The notes under the pieces were generated by a model. That model searched no databases and was not told the DNA's origin. It was given only the letters and a program-made list of their open reading frames with translations. A stretch of DNA of 64,000 bases, from positions 248,001 through 312,000 of the forward strand of contig JAWPHD010001287.1 in assembly GCA_037043455.1 (NCBI GenBank), written 5' to 3'. This stretch comes from Cyrtodaria siliqua. Taxonomy: Eukaryota > Mollusca > Bivalvia > Adapedonta > Hiatellidae. Positions 24,690 to 35,770 of this stretch are shown here, piece by piece (position 1 is the first letter of the stretch; each line of letters opens with the position of its first letter). A program made the position numbers and the translations under genes.

Positions 24690-26193
24690 ACAAGAGGCCC
24701 AAGAGGGCCTGTAGACGCTCTACTGGCTAACACGGCTCTTATAACATCAATGAAGCGACTGACTGCCATTTAAGTTTTTTTGAAAGTTTCGGGCAAAAAA
24801 CCATGGGCCATATATATAACTAAAGAATCTGGTAAAGTTTGGTAAAGATCAGATGAAAAATGAAGGCTCTACCGTATAAGCGAGGCAAAATATAGCATGT
24901 TTAACTAAATCAAGAGCCATAACACCTCTGTTACTGGTCCGACTAGTCCAACATAGAGCTAAAAAAAAAAAATAATAATAAAAAAAATAAAAATAAAAAA
25001 AATAGAGAATAATAATAATAAAAAAAAATGAATGAATTAAAATTAAAATAAAAAAAAAAATAAAAAAATAAAAAATCAATTAAAAATTAAAAATTTAAAA
25101 AAAAAAAAAAAATTAAAAAAAAAAAAAATAAAGAAAAAAAATCAATAAATCAATAAATATTAAAAAAAAACAACAACATGAATAACCAAAAAAAATAAAA
25201 AAATAATAAAAAAATAATAATTAAAAAATAAATCAAAAAAATAAAAAAAATAAAAAAAAAAAGTAAAAAAATAAAAATAAAAAATATAAAAATAAGAAAA
25301 TTTAAAAATAAATAAAAATAATAACGTAAAAAAGAAAGTCATCTATGAATGTTTTTCGAACTTGATCAAGCTTTCATTGATATTAACAATCTGATAAAGT
25401 TTGCTAAAGATCGGATGAACAATGAAGCCCCTATCATCTTAACGAGGCAAAATATAGCATTTTTAACTAAATCAAGGGCCATAACTCCGCTGTTACTGGT
25501 CCAATATGGCTGGTTTTCGATCATGTTCGAGCTTTCAACGGCATTAACAATATGATAAAGTTTGGTAAAGATCGGATGAACAATGAAGCCCCTATCGTCT
25601 TAACGAGGCAAAATATAGCATTTTTAACTAAATCAAGGGCCATAACTCCGCTTTTACTAATCTGATATGGCTGGTTTTCGAACTTGTCCGAGCTTTCATT
25701 AATATTAACAATCTGATAAAGATTGGTAAAGATCGGATGAACAATGAAGCCCCTATCGTCTTAACGAGGCAAAATATAGCATTTTTAACTAAATCAAAGG
25801 CCATAACTCCGCTGTTACTTGTTCGATCTGGCTGGTTTTCGAACTCATCCGAGCTTTCATTGATATTAACAACCTGTTAAAGTTTGGTAAAGATCGGAAG
25901 AAAAATGAAGGCCCTATCGTCTTAACGAGGCAAAATAGAGCAATATAGCATTTTTAACTAACTCAAGGGCCATAACTCTGCAGTTACTTGTCCGATTTGG
26001 CTGGTTTTCGAACTCATCTGAGCTTTCATTGATATTAACAACCTGTTAAAGTTTGGTAAAGATCGGATGAAAAATGAAGGCCCTATCGTCTTAACAAGAC
26101 AAAAGTTAACGACGGACGGACGACGGACGGACGGACGACGGACAACTCGGCATCCCATAAGCTCTGCTGGCCTTCGGCCAGTAGAGCTAAAAA
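24690..26193 (+). mobile_element. Family B composite element, copy 1
   Basis: Starts ACAAGAGGCCCAAGAGGGCC with a 5' hairpin (stem AGGCCC/GGGCCT, 24695-24710), then CGCTCTACTGGC. An A-rich tract (24962-25345) is followed by about five 163-bp units with AAGATCGGATGAACAATGAA, CTTAACGAGGCAAAATATAG and AAGGGCCATAACTCCGCTGT. A GGACGGAC microsatellite, a 13-bp-stem 3' hairpin (26160-26188, loop TTC) and AGAGCTAAAAA close it. It sits inside the 22641-26257 element. Confidence 0.85.
24962..25345 (+). repeat. A-rich low-complexity tract
   Basis: About 380 bp of AAAATAAAAAATA-type sequence inside the family B element, where the other copies have unit sequence. A similar A/T-rich stretch occurs at 38245-38430 in another family B copy. 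Confidence 0.85.
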
Positions 26194-26261
26194 ACGCAAA
26201 CTACAAGAAAATCCATTTGAGATGTAACTGAAAATGCAGGACAGTGAATTCTACCTCATAT

Positions 26262-26680
26262 AATAAAAAATGTTAACCTCAACAGTTGTATACTATCATT
26301 CAATGCATACTACTCTTCGTGTTAATGCATTGTTCTCAAATATTCTATACATTTACCAAAGCAAAGATAATGGAGCATATGATAATGTACACAATTAAAG
26401 ACATCTGGGAACTTATTTTATAATGCTTCAAATTATATCGATAGTGCGTTCACAGTATCGTATGCTTAATGTGTATTTGTTCTAAACTACTTGTCGGAAC
26501 ATGGGCCAGTTAACAACTATGCTCAATTGTCAATAAGCACGATGGTAATTATTGATAGTTTAGCTATTTTAAAATTGCTGATTGGATAAACTGAAAGAAA
26601 AAAGTGTCCATTACTTGTTCGGTTCACGGGGAGATCATATTGGACACAAATACAAATAAAGATGGTTGTTCGATAAGCGA
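26262..26680. other. Intergenic, no recognised gene
   Basis: AT-rich sequence with no repeat match and no coding signal. Confidence 0.45.
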
Positions 26681-26688
26681 AAACAGAT

Positions 26689-27339
26689 ATGGACGAAGCA
26701 AAGCGTTTAAACTACACGAGTACAATACGCCCTTGTTCTAAAGATCCAGTGGGGCCATTTCGAAATACCAAATATATCTGTGAAAGCTTGACTGAACATT
26801 TGACACGTTCTTCAGGGATTGAAATTAACTTTTTTCAGGAACTTGTCAACTTGTCCATAGGACAAGTAACTTACACAATCTACTTGTCCCCAGTGAAATT
26901 TACTTGTCCCCGCATTTCATGTAAAAGCGATACAAAAAACAAGATCAATCATGAAAGTGACATTACATTCCCGCAGTTGCATTCCACCAGGGCTTTATAT
27001 TTATCAGCCCAGATTCCACCAATAAAAACAAGATGTTTTTTATTTGTCATTTACAATGTGCTCACCTATGTTTTGACGTTTTTCAGTCACAAGCTTTAAA
27101 TTTCTTGTAATAAAATTTAGTTGTCGTAGGACTAGTCACCTGGGACAATTAACTTGTCCCCAGTAAAATCTACATGGCACATTACAAGGGGACAACTGTT
27201 AATGTCAAACCCTGTTCTTTTATTAGTGACAACAATGTGTTGTTTAAGGGACACTCATTCCAAATTTTGAATTTTGATAAGGGCCAATACAACACTGATA
27301 AGGCCAATACAACACTGATAAGGCCAATACAATACTGAT
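26689..27339 (+). pseudogene. Possible ORF broken by a TIR element (uncharacterised)
   Basis: An ATG at 26689 opens 41 codons of non-repetitive, protein-like composition (MDEAKRLNYTSTIRPCSKDP...), cut at codon 42 by the 402-bp element at 26813-27214. If the element and one TTCTT duplication are mentally removed, the frame continues without a stop (…DNNVLFKGHSFQILNFD) into the 21-bp minisatellite as a DKGQYNT heptad, then stops near 27339. No domain is recognised. It may be a former exon or chance; I favour neither strongly. Confidence 0.25.
26813..27214. mobile_element. hAT-like MITE, 5-bp target duplication
   Basis: Left end CAGGGATTGAAATTAAC and right end GTTAATGTCAAACCCTG are imperfect TIRs. 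TTCTT is duplicated on both sides (26808-26812 and 27215-27219). Interior ACTTGTCC and GGACAAGT repeats (near 26850-26900 and 27130-27170) allow further folding. Two other elements here have CAGGG...CCCTG ends and 5-bp duplications. Confidence 0.75.
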
Positions 27340-29935
27340 AAGGGTCAATACTGATAAGGGTCAGTACAACACTGATACAGGCCAATAAAACACTGATAAG
27401 GGCCAATACAACACTGATAAGGCCAATACAATACTGATAGGTCAATAAAACTGATAAGGGTCAGTACAACACTGATATGGGTCAATACAACACTGATAAG
27501 GGTCAATACAGCACTGATAAGGGTCAATAAAACACTGATAAGGGCCAATAAAACACTAATAAGGGTCAACACAACACTGATAAGGGCCAATAAGACATTG
27601 ATAAGGGCCAATAAAACACTGATAAGGGCCAATACAACACTGATAAGGGTCAATAAAACTGATAAGGGCCAGTACAACACTGATACGGGCCAATAAAACA
27701 CTCATGAGGTCCAATACAACATGGATTAAGTCCAATACAACACTGATGGGGACCAATACAACACTAACAATGTCCAATACAAAACTGATAAGGGCCAATA
27801 AACACTGATGAAGTACCATACAACACTGATAATAAAATGCCAATACAACACTGATGGGGACCAATACAACACTAACAAGGTCCAATGCAACACTGATAAG
27901 GGCCAATGCAACACTGATGATGGCCAATACAACACTGATAATGGCCAATACAACACTGATAAGGGCCAATACAACACTGATGATGCTCAATACAACACTG
28001 ATAAGGGCCAATAAAACACTGATAAGGGCCAATACAACACTGATAAGGGTCAATAAAACTGATAAGGGCCAGTACAACACTGATACGGGCCAATAAAACA
28101 CTCATGAGGTCCAATACAACACTGATGATGTCCAATACAACACTGATAATGCCAATACAACAATTATAAGGATCAATAAAACTGATAAGGGCCAGTACAA
28201 CACTGATACGGACCAATCAAACACTGATAAGGGCCAATACAACACTGATAAGGTCAATACAACACTGATAATGGTCAATAAAACTGATAAGGGCCAGTAC
28301 AACACTGATATGGGCCAACAAAACACTGATAAGGCCAATACAACAATGATAAGGGCCAATACAACACTGATAAGGGTCAATAAAACTGATAAGGGCCAGT
28401 ACAACACTGATACAGGCCCATAAAACACTGATGAGGTCCAATTCAACACCAATGATGTCCAATACAACACTGATGAGGTCCAATACAATACCTATAAGAT
28501 CCAATACAACACTGATAAGGGCCAATACCAATACAACACTGATAAGGTACAATACGACACTGATGATGACCAATACAACACTGATAAGGGTCAATACAAC
28601 ACTTATATTAGTATAAGGGCCAATACCAATATACAACACTGATAAGAGTCAATACAACACTGATAAGGGCCAGTACAACACTGATGAGGTCCAATACATC
28701 ACTGATAAGGGCCAATACAACACTTATAATGGACAATACCAATACAATACTGATTATGTCCAATACAACACTGATGATGTCCAATACAACACAGATAAGG
28801 GTCAATACAACACTTATAAGGGCCAATACCAATACAACACTGATAAGAGTCAATACAACACTGATAAGTGCCAATAAAACACTGATAAGGGCCAGTACAA
28901 CACTGATAAGTGCCAATAAAACACTGATAAGGGCCAGTACAACACTGATAAGTGCCAATAAAACACTGATAAGGGCCAGTACAACACTGATAAGGGCCAA
29001 TAAAACACTGATAAGGGCCAGTACAACACTGATAAGGAACAATACCAATACAACACTTATTAAGTCCAATACAACACTGATGGGACCAATAGAACACTAA
29101 CAAGGTCCAATACCAATACATCACTGATAAGGGCCAATACAATACTTATAATGGACAATACCAATACAATACTGATTATGTCCAATACAACACTGATGAA
29201 GTCCAATACAACACTGATGGGGACCAGTAAAACACTAACAAGGTCCAATATCAATACAACACTGATAAGGACCAATACAACACTTATAATAGACAATACC
29301 GATACAACACTGATTATGTCCAATACAACATGGATTAAGTCCAATACAACACTGATGGGGACCAATACAACACTAACAATGTCCAATACAAAACTGATAA
29401 GGGCCAATAAACACTGATGAAGTACCATACAACACTGATAATAAAATGCCAATACAACACTGATGGGGACCAATACAACACTAACAAGGTCCAATGCAAC
29501 ACTGATAAGGGCCAATGCAACACTGATGATGGCCAATACAACACTGATAATGGCTAATACAACACTGATAAGGGCCAATACAACACTGATGATGCTCAAT
29601 ACAACACTGATAAGGACCAATACAACACTTATAAGGGCCAATACAGCAATGATGATGCTCAATACAACACTGATGGGGACCAAGACAACACTAACATGGT
29701 CCAATACCAATACAACACTGATAAGGGCCAATACAACACTGATGAGGCCAATACAACAATGATAAGGGTAAATACAACTGATAGTGGCCAATACCAATAC
29801 AACACTGAGAAAGGCCAATAAAACACTGATAAAGGTCAATACAACTGATAGGGGCCAATACAACACTGATAAGGGCCAATACAACACTGATACGGGACAA
29901 TACAACACTGATATGGGCCACTAAAACACAGTGGA
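27275..29935 (+). repeat. 21-bp minisatellite, about 2.65 kb
   Basis: Tandem GGCCAATACAACACTGATAA + G, with frequent variants (GTCAATAAAACTGATAAGG, GGACCAATACAACACTAACA, GTCCAATACAACACTGATGA). The unit length is a multiple of three, so stretches stay open in several frames on both strands, reading LISVVLA on minus and ANTTLIR or DKGQYNT on plus. Indels break every frame repeatedly. A higher-order duplication is present: about 284 bp at 27721-28004 recurs at 29330-29613. Confidence 0.95.
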
Positions 29936-29939
29936 GTCA

Positions 29940-31150
29940 CAAATTATGCTGTGAGAGGCTCTAATCAATGGAGTGTGGTATACTGACTTATTGATGTTTG
30001 TATAAATGTGAATGACGATTTTATGAAATGAATAGAAAAACAAATAATTAAAATTGTATTTAATACTAATACAATAATTTTTATTTTCATTTCATAACCT
30101 TATGAAAAATCATAATTATTTAGTGGATCTTAAATAAATAAATGAGAAGACAATTATACATTACTTTTATTAATAATATACTTTGGTTTATTTCAAATAA
30201 TTTGTATAATCAGAATAATAATAAAAGGGCTTATACAAGAAACTGTAAGATTTAACAGGGCTTTTTCTAGGTGTCTCATGGGCCGAAATATGGACCCTTT
30301 TCCAATGGAAAATAGTGTTTTTGACCATTGTTGAAAAAAATTCACAATCTCAAAACTACATGTATGTTGTACTGATACATCCTTTATGGTACATAATAAT
30401 CAATACAAGTGGTATGTTATTGATGTAATAGTGTTCCTACTAATACCGTTTAGGCTTTTACTACCTCGTCCTAACTTACAAAATGTTGACGTAAAGTCCC
30501 ATACCTAATTAAAATTATGGAAAAAGCAATAGAAATACCAAAGCATACGTATCTAAACGCAAAAGAAATGTTTGATACGCAATTCCTAGCCAATCGATCC
30601 TGTGTTTTCCTGTAATTCATTGCTCAACGATCGCGTATTACCCCAGCGTTCTCGCAATATCTTGAAACAAACTCAAAAATATACAAATATAGGTAAAAGA
30701 CCGAAAATGTCGAGTGTTCAGACTGGTTCTGAATTTCATTTTTAATTGTGCGCGATTTACTCATTTTGTATTGTTTGCTGGTATATCGTGTCGTAGCTTG
30801 ATGATCTAAATGAAGCATCTGTTAAAAATGTCGACTAATAAATGCGGAAGATAGAAAATACCGCAAAAAATACTCAAATATATATACCATAATTAATTAT
30901 TTTGAATAGTGTAAAATTAAAGTAAATTATCGGAGGCTAAAAGCATTGCAAAAAATCATCTTAGATGACATATTACTGAATGCTGTTTACGATTCGGAAA
31001 TCATAGTTAAAGAATGTTTTATCATAGACTGAAGTTGATCGTAAAACGCAACAAAAATACTCAGAGAATCGTGTTGGTAAGATACACTAAATGATAAGAA
31101 AATACCCAATTGAAAACATTAGGGTGAGGTAAAATATGATGTTGAAAATG
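29940..31150. other. Intergenic, mostly unrecognised
   Basis: Very AT-rich. A fragment near 30255 begins CAGGGCTTTTTCTAG and shares GGGCCGAAAT-type sequence with 31740-31760, so it is probably a MITE remnant. No coding signal. Confidence 0.4.
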
Positions 31151-31954
31151 TTAAGATGGCCACCATGGCTAAAAACAGATTTTTAGCTCTACTGATCAGA
31201 GATCAGCAGAGCTTATGCCATGGTGCGGCATCCGTCGTCCGTCTGTCTGTAAACTTTTTTGTAGCGACTACTCCTCTGAAACTACTGAATGGATTTTCAT
31301 GAAACTTTACAGAAATGTTGCCCATGAAGTCTAGTTGATCCTAGCAAAAATTCATGTTGATGTGAAATCCAAGATGACCGCCAACTCTAAAAATAGATTT
31401 TTAAAAAACAAGTTTGTAGCGACTACTTCTTGAAAACTCTAAGTGATATTGATATGGGACTTTTTCTAAAATGATCAGCATGACATGATGTTGGTCCTTG
31501 TCGAAAATCGTTTTGATTCAACGTTAAACATGGCTGCCAGCGGCCATCTTTGTTTAAATAGAGTTATTTTATAGTAAACACTTGTAGCGACTACTCCTCT
31601 GAAACTACTCAACGGATTTCCATGAAACTTCACAGGAATGTTGCTCTTGATGTCTAAATGATCCTAGCAACATTTCAGGTTGGTCGGAAATAAGATATGA
31701 ATTTTTTTGATATAATTGTGAAAAAAGGATACTTTTTGGCATTGTGAATGGGGCCGAATTTCGGCCCCAAATTAGGCATAAAAAAAACACTGGAGTTATA
31801 TAATGAAAACTTGTAGCGACTACTCATCTGAAACTACTTACGGATTTTTATGAAACTTCACAGGAATGTTGCTCTTGATGTCTAATCGATCCTAGCAAAA
31901 TTTCAGGTCGCCGGAAATTCAAGATGGCCACCATGGCTAAAAGTAAATTTTCAA

Positions 31955-34813
31955 ACAAGAGGCCCAAGAGGGCCTGTGGACGCTCTACAGGCTCAAGATA
32001 AAAGTTTATGTATAAGGGGCCACAAGTCTTTCAAAAATAATTCAACCAGAACATGGCAATGAGCACCAACTAGGCTTAGTACTGATCATTCTCGCCAATT
32101 TTAGCTGAAATCTGGCAAAGAGTTCAGAAGAGACTAATCTGGACAAAGTTTGTGTATTAAAACATTTAAAGGGTCACAACTCTGCCAAAAATCATTCAAC
32201 CGAAATATGGCGATGATATGCACAACTAGGCTTGATACTGATCATCCTTGTCAAGTTTCGTTTATATCCAGCTAGGGGTTCAGGAGAACTAGCCCGGAAG
32301 AAAATTGTATCAAAATTCTTTAAAGGGCCACAACTCTGCCAAATATCTGTAAACCTGGAACGTGACGACGACATGCACAACTAGGCTTGGTGCTGATCAT
32401 CCCTGCAAAGTTTCATTGAAATCTTCAAGGGTTCAGGAGAAGTAGATCAGACAAAGTTTGTGTATTAAAACCTTTAAAGGGACACTGTCCGTAAGTAAGC
32501 AGATATTGAGCATAACCAAATAACTGTCTGACCTTTGTTTAGTGAAATGTATACATGAAAACATGAGCATAGACCCTAAGAAGTCTGTAGTAATGCATTC
32601 GTGAGTTTGAAAAAAAAAAGCTTAAATTATTATTTGTAAATAAAGTGGGACCCACCGTATTTACCTTTTCTGCGATCACGTGACTTCCATTAGCGCATTA
32701 GGTTTTCACCACAGTATGTATTGCTCAATACGTATAGCCCGGTTAGCTCAGTTGGGAGCTAGGTCGACCACTTTACGCTCACGCTCACTATTATTACTGC
32801 GAGTGTAATTTTAGTTTGGGCTGCGAGTTCAAACGCCCGATATGGTTTTTCTTTTTTTGGTACCGCGATAGAAATCCGTCAAACAATCCTGCTTTAATTA
32901 GTAAATATTCAATAATGTTTAGTGTGTAATGTTTGCGAACATAATTAGTGTGTGTTTTATAAGCAAAAAGTTACGGACAGTGTCCCTTTAAAGGGCCATA
33001 ATTCTGCCAAAACAATCATTCAACTGGAATACGGCAATGATTTGCACAACTAGACATGGAATTGATCATCTCTAAAAAGCTTCGTTTAAATCCGGCAAGG
33101 GGTTCAAGAGAACTAGTCAGAACAAAGTTTGTGTATTAAAACCTTTAAAGGGCTATAACTCCGCCAAATATATGTAAATCTGGAACACGGTGACTATGTA
33201 CAACTAGGCTTAGTACTGATCATCCCTGCAAAGTTTCAATGAAATCCGGCCAAATGAAGGCCCTTTCGTCTTAATGAGGCCAAGATATAGCATATTTCAG
33301 AAAATCAAGGGCCATGGCTCCGATGTAAATGGTCCAATCTGGATGGTTTTCAAACTTGTCCAAGCTTTCATTGATATTAACAATCTGGTAAAGTTTCTTA
33401 AAGATCGGATGAAAGATGAAGGCCCTATCATCTTAACGAGGCAAAGTATAGAATTTTAATTAATTAAGGGCCATAACTCCACTGTCACTGGTTACAATAT
33501 GGCTGGTTTTCGAACGTGACCGAGCTTTCATTGATATTAACAATCTAGTAAAGTTTCATAAAGATCGCATGAAAAATGAAGGCCCTATCAATTAACGAGG
33601 CAAAATACAGCATTTTTAACTAAATCAAGGGCCATAACTCATCTTTGACTGGTCCGATCTGGCTGGTTTTCGAAATTGTCTGAGCTGTCATTTATATAAA
33701 CAATCAGGTAAAGTTTTGTAAAGATCAGATCTAAGATGAAGGCCCTATCAAATTAACGAGGCAAAGTATAGTATTTTTAACTAAATCAAGGGCCATAACT
33801 CCGCTGTTACTAGTCCGATCTGGCTGGTCTTCGAAAATATTCTAGCTTTCATCTATATAAACAATCTGGTAAAGTTTGATAAAGTTCGAATGAAAGATAA
33901 GGGCCCTATCGTCTTGAGTCAAAATATAGCATTTTTAGCTAAATCAAGGGCCATACCTCCGCTGTTAATGGTCCGATCTAATTGGTTTTCGAACTTGTCC
34001 GAGCTTTCGTTAATATAAACAATCTCGTAAAGTTTGCTAAAGATTGGATGAAAGATGAAGGCCCTATTGTCTTAATGAGGCAAAATATAGCATTTTTAAC
34101 TAAATCAAGGGCAATAATTCCGCTGTAAATGGTCCGATCTAGCTGATTTTTGAACACGTCCGAGCTTTCATTGATATTAACAATCTGTGCAAGTTTAATA
34201 AAGATCAAATAATAAATTAAGGTGCTAGAGTGTTCACAAGGCTTAATATGGCATTTTTCAGCAAAACAAGGGCCATAACTTTCGGTGAAATTATTTCGAT
34301 CTTGCCGGTTTTCGAAATTGTCTGAGCTTTCATTGATATAAAGACACTGGCAAAGTTAAGTAAAGGTCCGATTAATATTGAAGGCCCTAGTGTGTTCACA
34401 AGGCAGAAAATAGCATTTTTTTTAAGAAAAAACAAGGGCCATAACTCCGGCGTTACTGATCTGATTTGGCTGGTTTTCGAACTTGTTTGAGCTTTCATTG
34501 ATATTAACAATCCGTGCAAGTTTGGTAAGATCAAATAATAAATAAATGTGCTAGAGTGTTCACAAGGCTTAAAATGGCATTTTCAGCAAAACAAGGGCCA
34601 TAACTCCGGTGAAATTTATCTGATCCGGCTGGTTTTCGAACTGTCCGAGCTTTCATTGATATAAAGACACTGGCAAAGTTTCGTAAAGATTCGATTGATA
34701 ATGAAGGCCCTAGAGTGTTCACAAGGCAAAAGTTAACAGACGGACGGACGACGGACGACGGACAACTCGCCATGCCATAAGCTCTGCTGGCCTTTGGCCA
34801 GTAGAGCTAAAAA
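31955..34813 (+). mobile_element. Family B composite element, copy 2 (nested in family A)
   Basis: Starts ACAAGAGGCCCAAGAGGGCC and ends with the B-type 3' hairpin and AGAGCTAAAAA. The body has three unit types of about 165 bp in order: GCACAACTAGGCTTGGTACT type, AACGAGGCAAAATATAG type, and GGTGCTAGAGTGTTCACAAG type. All share GGGCCATAACTC, implying common ancestry. It contains a TTAA MITE (32478-32987). The insertion point is an A-run of the host family A copy. Confidence 0.85.
32478..32987 (+). mobile_element. TTAA-flanked MITE with tRNA-like insert, copy 1
   Basis: The ends AGGGACACTGTCCGTAA and TTACGGACAGTGTCCCT are perfect 17-bp inverted repeats, flanked by TTAA on both sides. The undisrupted family B unit (AAAACCTTTAAAGGGCCATA) supplies the empty site and confirms the 4-bp duplication, as in piggyBac and some Kolobok elements. 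The interior holds a tRNA-like block: TTAGCTCAGTTGGGAGCTAG (A-box-like) and GCGAGTTCAAACGCCC (B-box-like) near 32745-32840. Confidence 0.85.
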
Positions 34814-35040
34814 CCAAGTTTGTAGCGACTACTTCTTGAAAATTATAAGTGATATTGATATGCGTCTTTTCCTAAAATTATCAGTATGACATGATCTTGA
34901 TCTTGTTTACATAGAGTTATATAATGAAAACTTGTAGCGACTCTGAAACTACTTGACGGATTTTCATGAAACTTCACAGGAATGTTGATCTAGCTATCAA
35001 AAACCTATCAGTAGAGCTTCAAGGTCATTGACCTCTTGTT

Positions 35041-35633
35041 TAAAAATCTATTTTTTAGATTTGACGGCCATCTTGGATTTCACATCAACATGAATTTTTG
35101 CTAGGATCAACTTGACTTCATGGGCGACATTTCTGTAAAGTTTCATGAAAATCCATTCAGTAGTTTCAGAGGAGTAGTCGCTACAAAGAAAAGTTTACGG
35201 ACAGACGGACGCCGCACCAGGACATAAGGCTATTTAAAATTATACCTGAGTTTACTGTAACCCGACCGACCCTCTGAAAACACTCCCGACTCCTTTTTTT
35301 ATTATTGAAAAAAAAATAAAAATAAAACTGTTTTACCCCATTGCAATAATTGCAAGTGATTGGGAAAAGAGCCAGTTGTTGCTAGGCCTTTTGGGAAACA
35401 ATAAAACATACACAATTTTATATTGTTATCTATTGTAGTTTTTAAAATACCACATTTTCCCATTCATCAAAGCTCATCGCCACCTTAAATGTAACTTTGC
35501 CAAAAAATAAAATAAAAAAATATAATAAAATGCCTACCTACCTACCCTATTTTTTTCAGCAATGTTACAGTAAACACAGGTATAATTTTATTTGGCCTAA
35601 GCTCTGCTGATCTCTGATCAGTAGAGCTAAAAA
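35041..35633 (+). mobile_element. Family A element, copy 6 (right-end fragment)
   Basis: Starts mid-unit (TAAAAATCTATTTTTTAGAT), continues through TTTGACGGCCATCTTGGATT and a short GGAC tract, and ends with the A-type hairpin and AGAGCTAAAAA. It abuts the 5' end of the oppositely oriented copy 5, and a PIF/Harbinger-like MITE is inserted just before the 3' hairpin. Confidence 0.75.
35228..35597. mobile_element. PIF/Harbinger-like MITE, 3-bp TAA duplication
   Basis: Left end GGCTATTTAAAATTATACCT and right end AGGTATAATTTTATTTGGCC are inverted repeats of about 35 bp once extended (GTTTACTGTAA). TAA flanks both sides (35225-35227, 35598-35600), and the family A sequence GGCATAAGCTCTG is the empty site. 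Ends starting GG(C) and a TAA/TTA duplication are the usual PIF/Harbinger signature. The interior has CCCGACCGACCCT near the left end and CCTACCTACCTACCC near the right. Confidence 0.8.
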
Positions 35634-35770
35634 TGTCAAGGGGCCGTAACTCCATCAAAAATCAACGAACCAGAAAAAAACGCACGCAAGGCACAACTAG
35701 AAATCATAGCAATGCTTCCTGCTAACATGGCGTTAACACACACAAAAAAAAACATTAAAAAAAATTTAAA
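35634..35770 (+). repeat. Family B unit scrap
   Basis: AATGTCAAGGGGCCGTAACT and GGCACAACTAG match the first type of family B unit. It lies between family A copy 6 and family B copy 3. Confidence 0.45.

Larger units (their letters stand above)
22641..26257. mobile_element. Unclassified TIR element, 2.1 kb, interrupted by family B
   Basis: GAGGCAGAATTCACTGTCC at 22641 is mirrored by GGACAGTGAATTCTACCTC ending at 26257. With the next bases, 20 of 22 TIR positions match, and ATAT flanks both sides. Removing the nested family B copy (24690-26193) leaves about 2.1 kb. It contains GACGTAAC at 23562, 23780, 23983, 24169 and 24348 and GATGTAAC at 22842, 23012 and 26221, spaced by 170-220 bp where adjacent. 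No transposase is recognised. Repeated internal motifs resemble transposase-binding arrays of CACTA-type elements, but the ends are not CACTA. Confidence 0.6.
31180..35039 (-). mobile_element. Family A element, copy 5 (interrupted)
   Basis: On the minus strand it runs from ACAAGAGGTCAATGACCTTG (35039) to AGAGCTAAAAA (31180), with the GGAC microsatellite at about 31225-31250 and the 3' hairpin complement at 31185-31213. It is split by family B copy 2 (31955-34813): TAAATTTTCAAA on one side and CCAAGTTTGTAGCGACTAC on the other rejoin into a normal family A unit. A small foreign fragment ending AAAAAACACTGG lies at about 31690-31795. Confidence 0.8.

Noticed and set aside
27182..29921. Many long ORFs (up to 282 codons) on both strands
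   Set aside because: All are translations of the 21-bp minisatellite; frames break at each indel and no non-repeat domain exists.
32740..32850. A functional tRNA gene
   Set aside because: The A and B boxes are present but the insert and unpaired acceptor region rule out a normal cloverleaf; it is treated as a tRNA-like block in a MITE.
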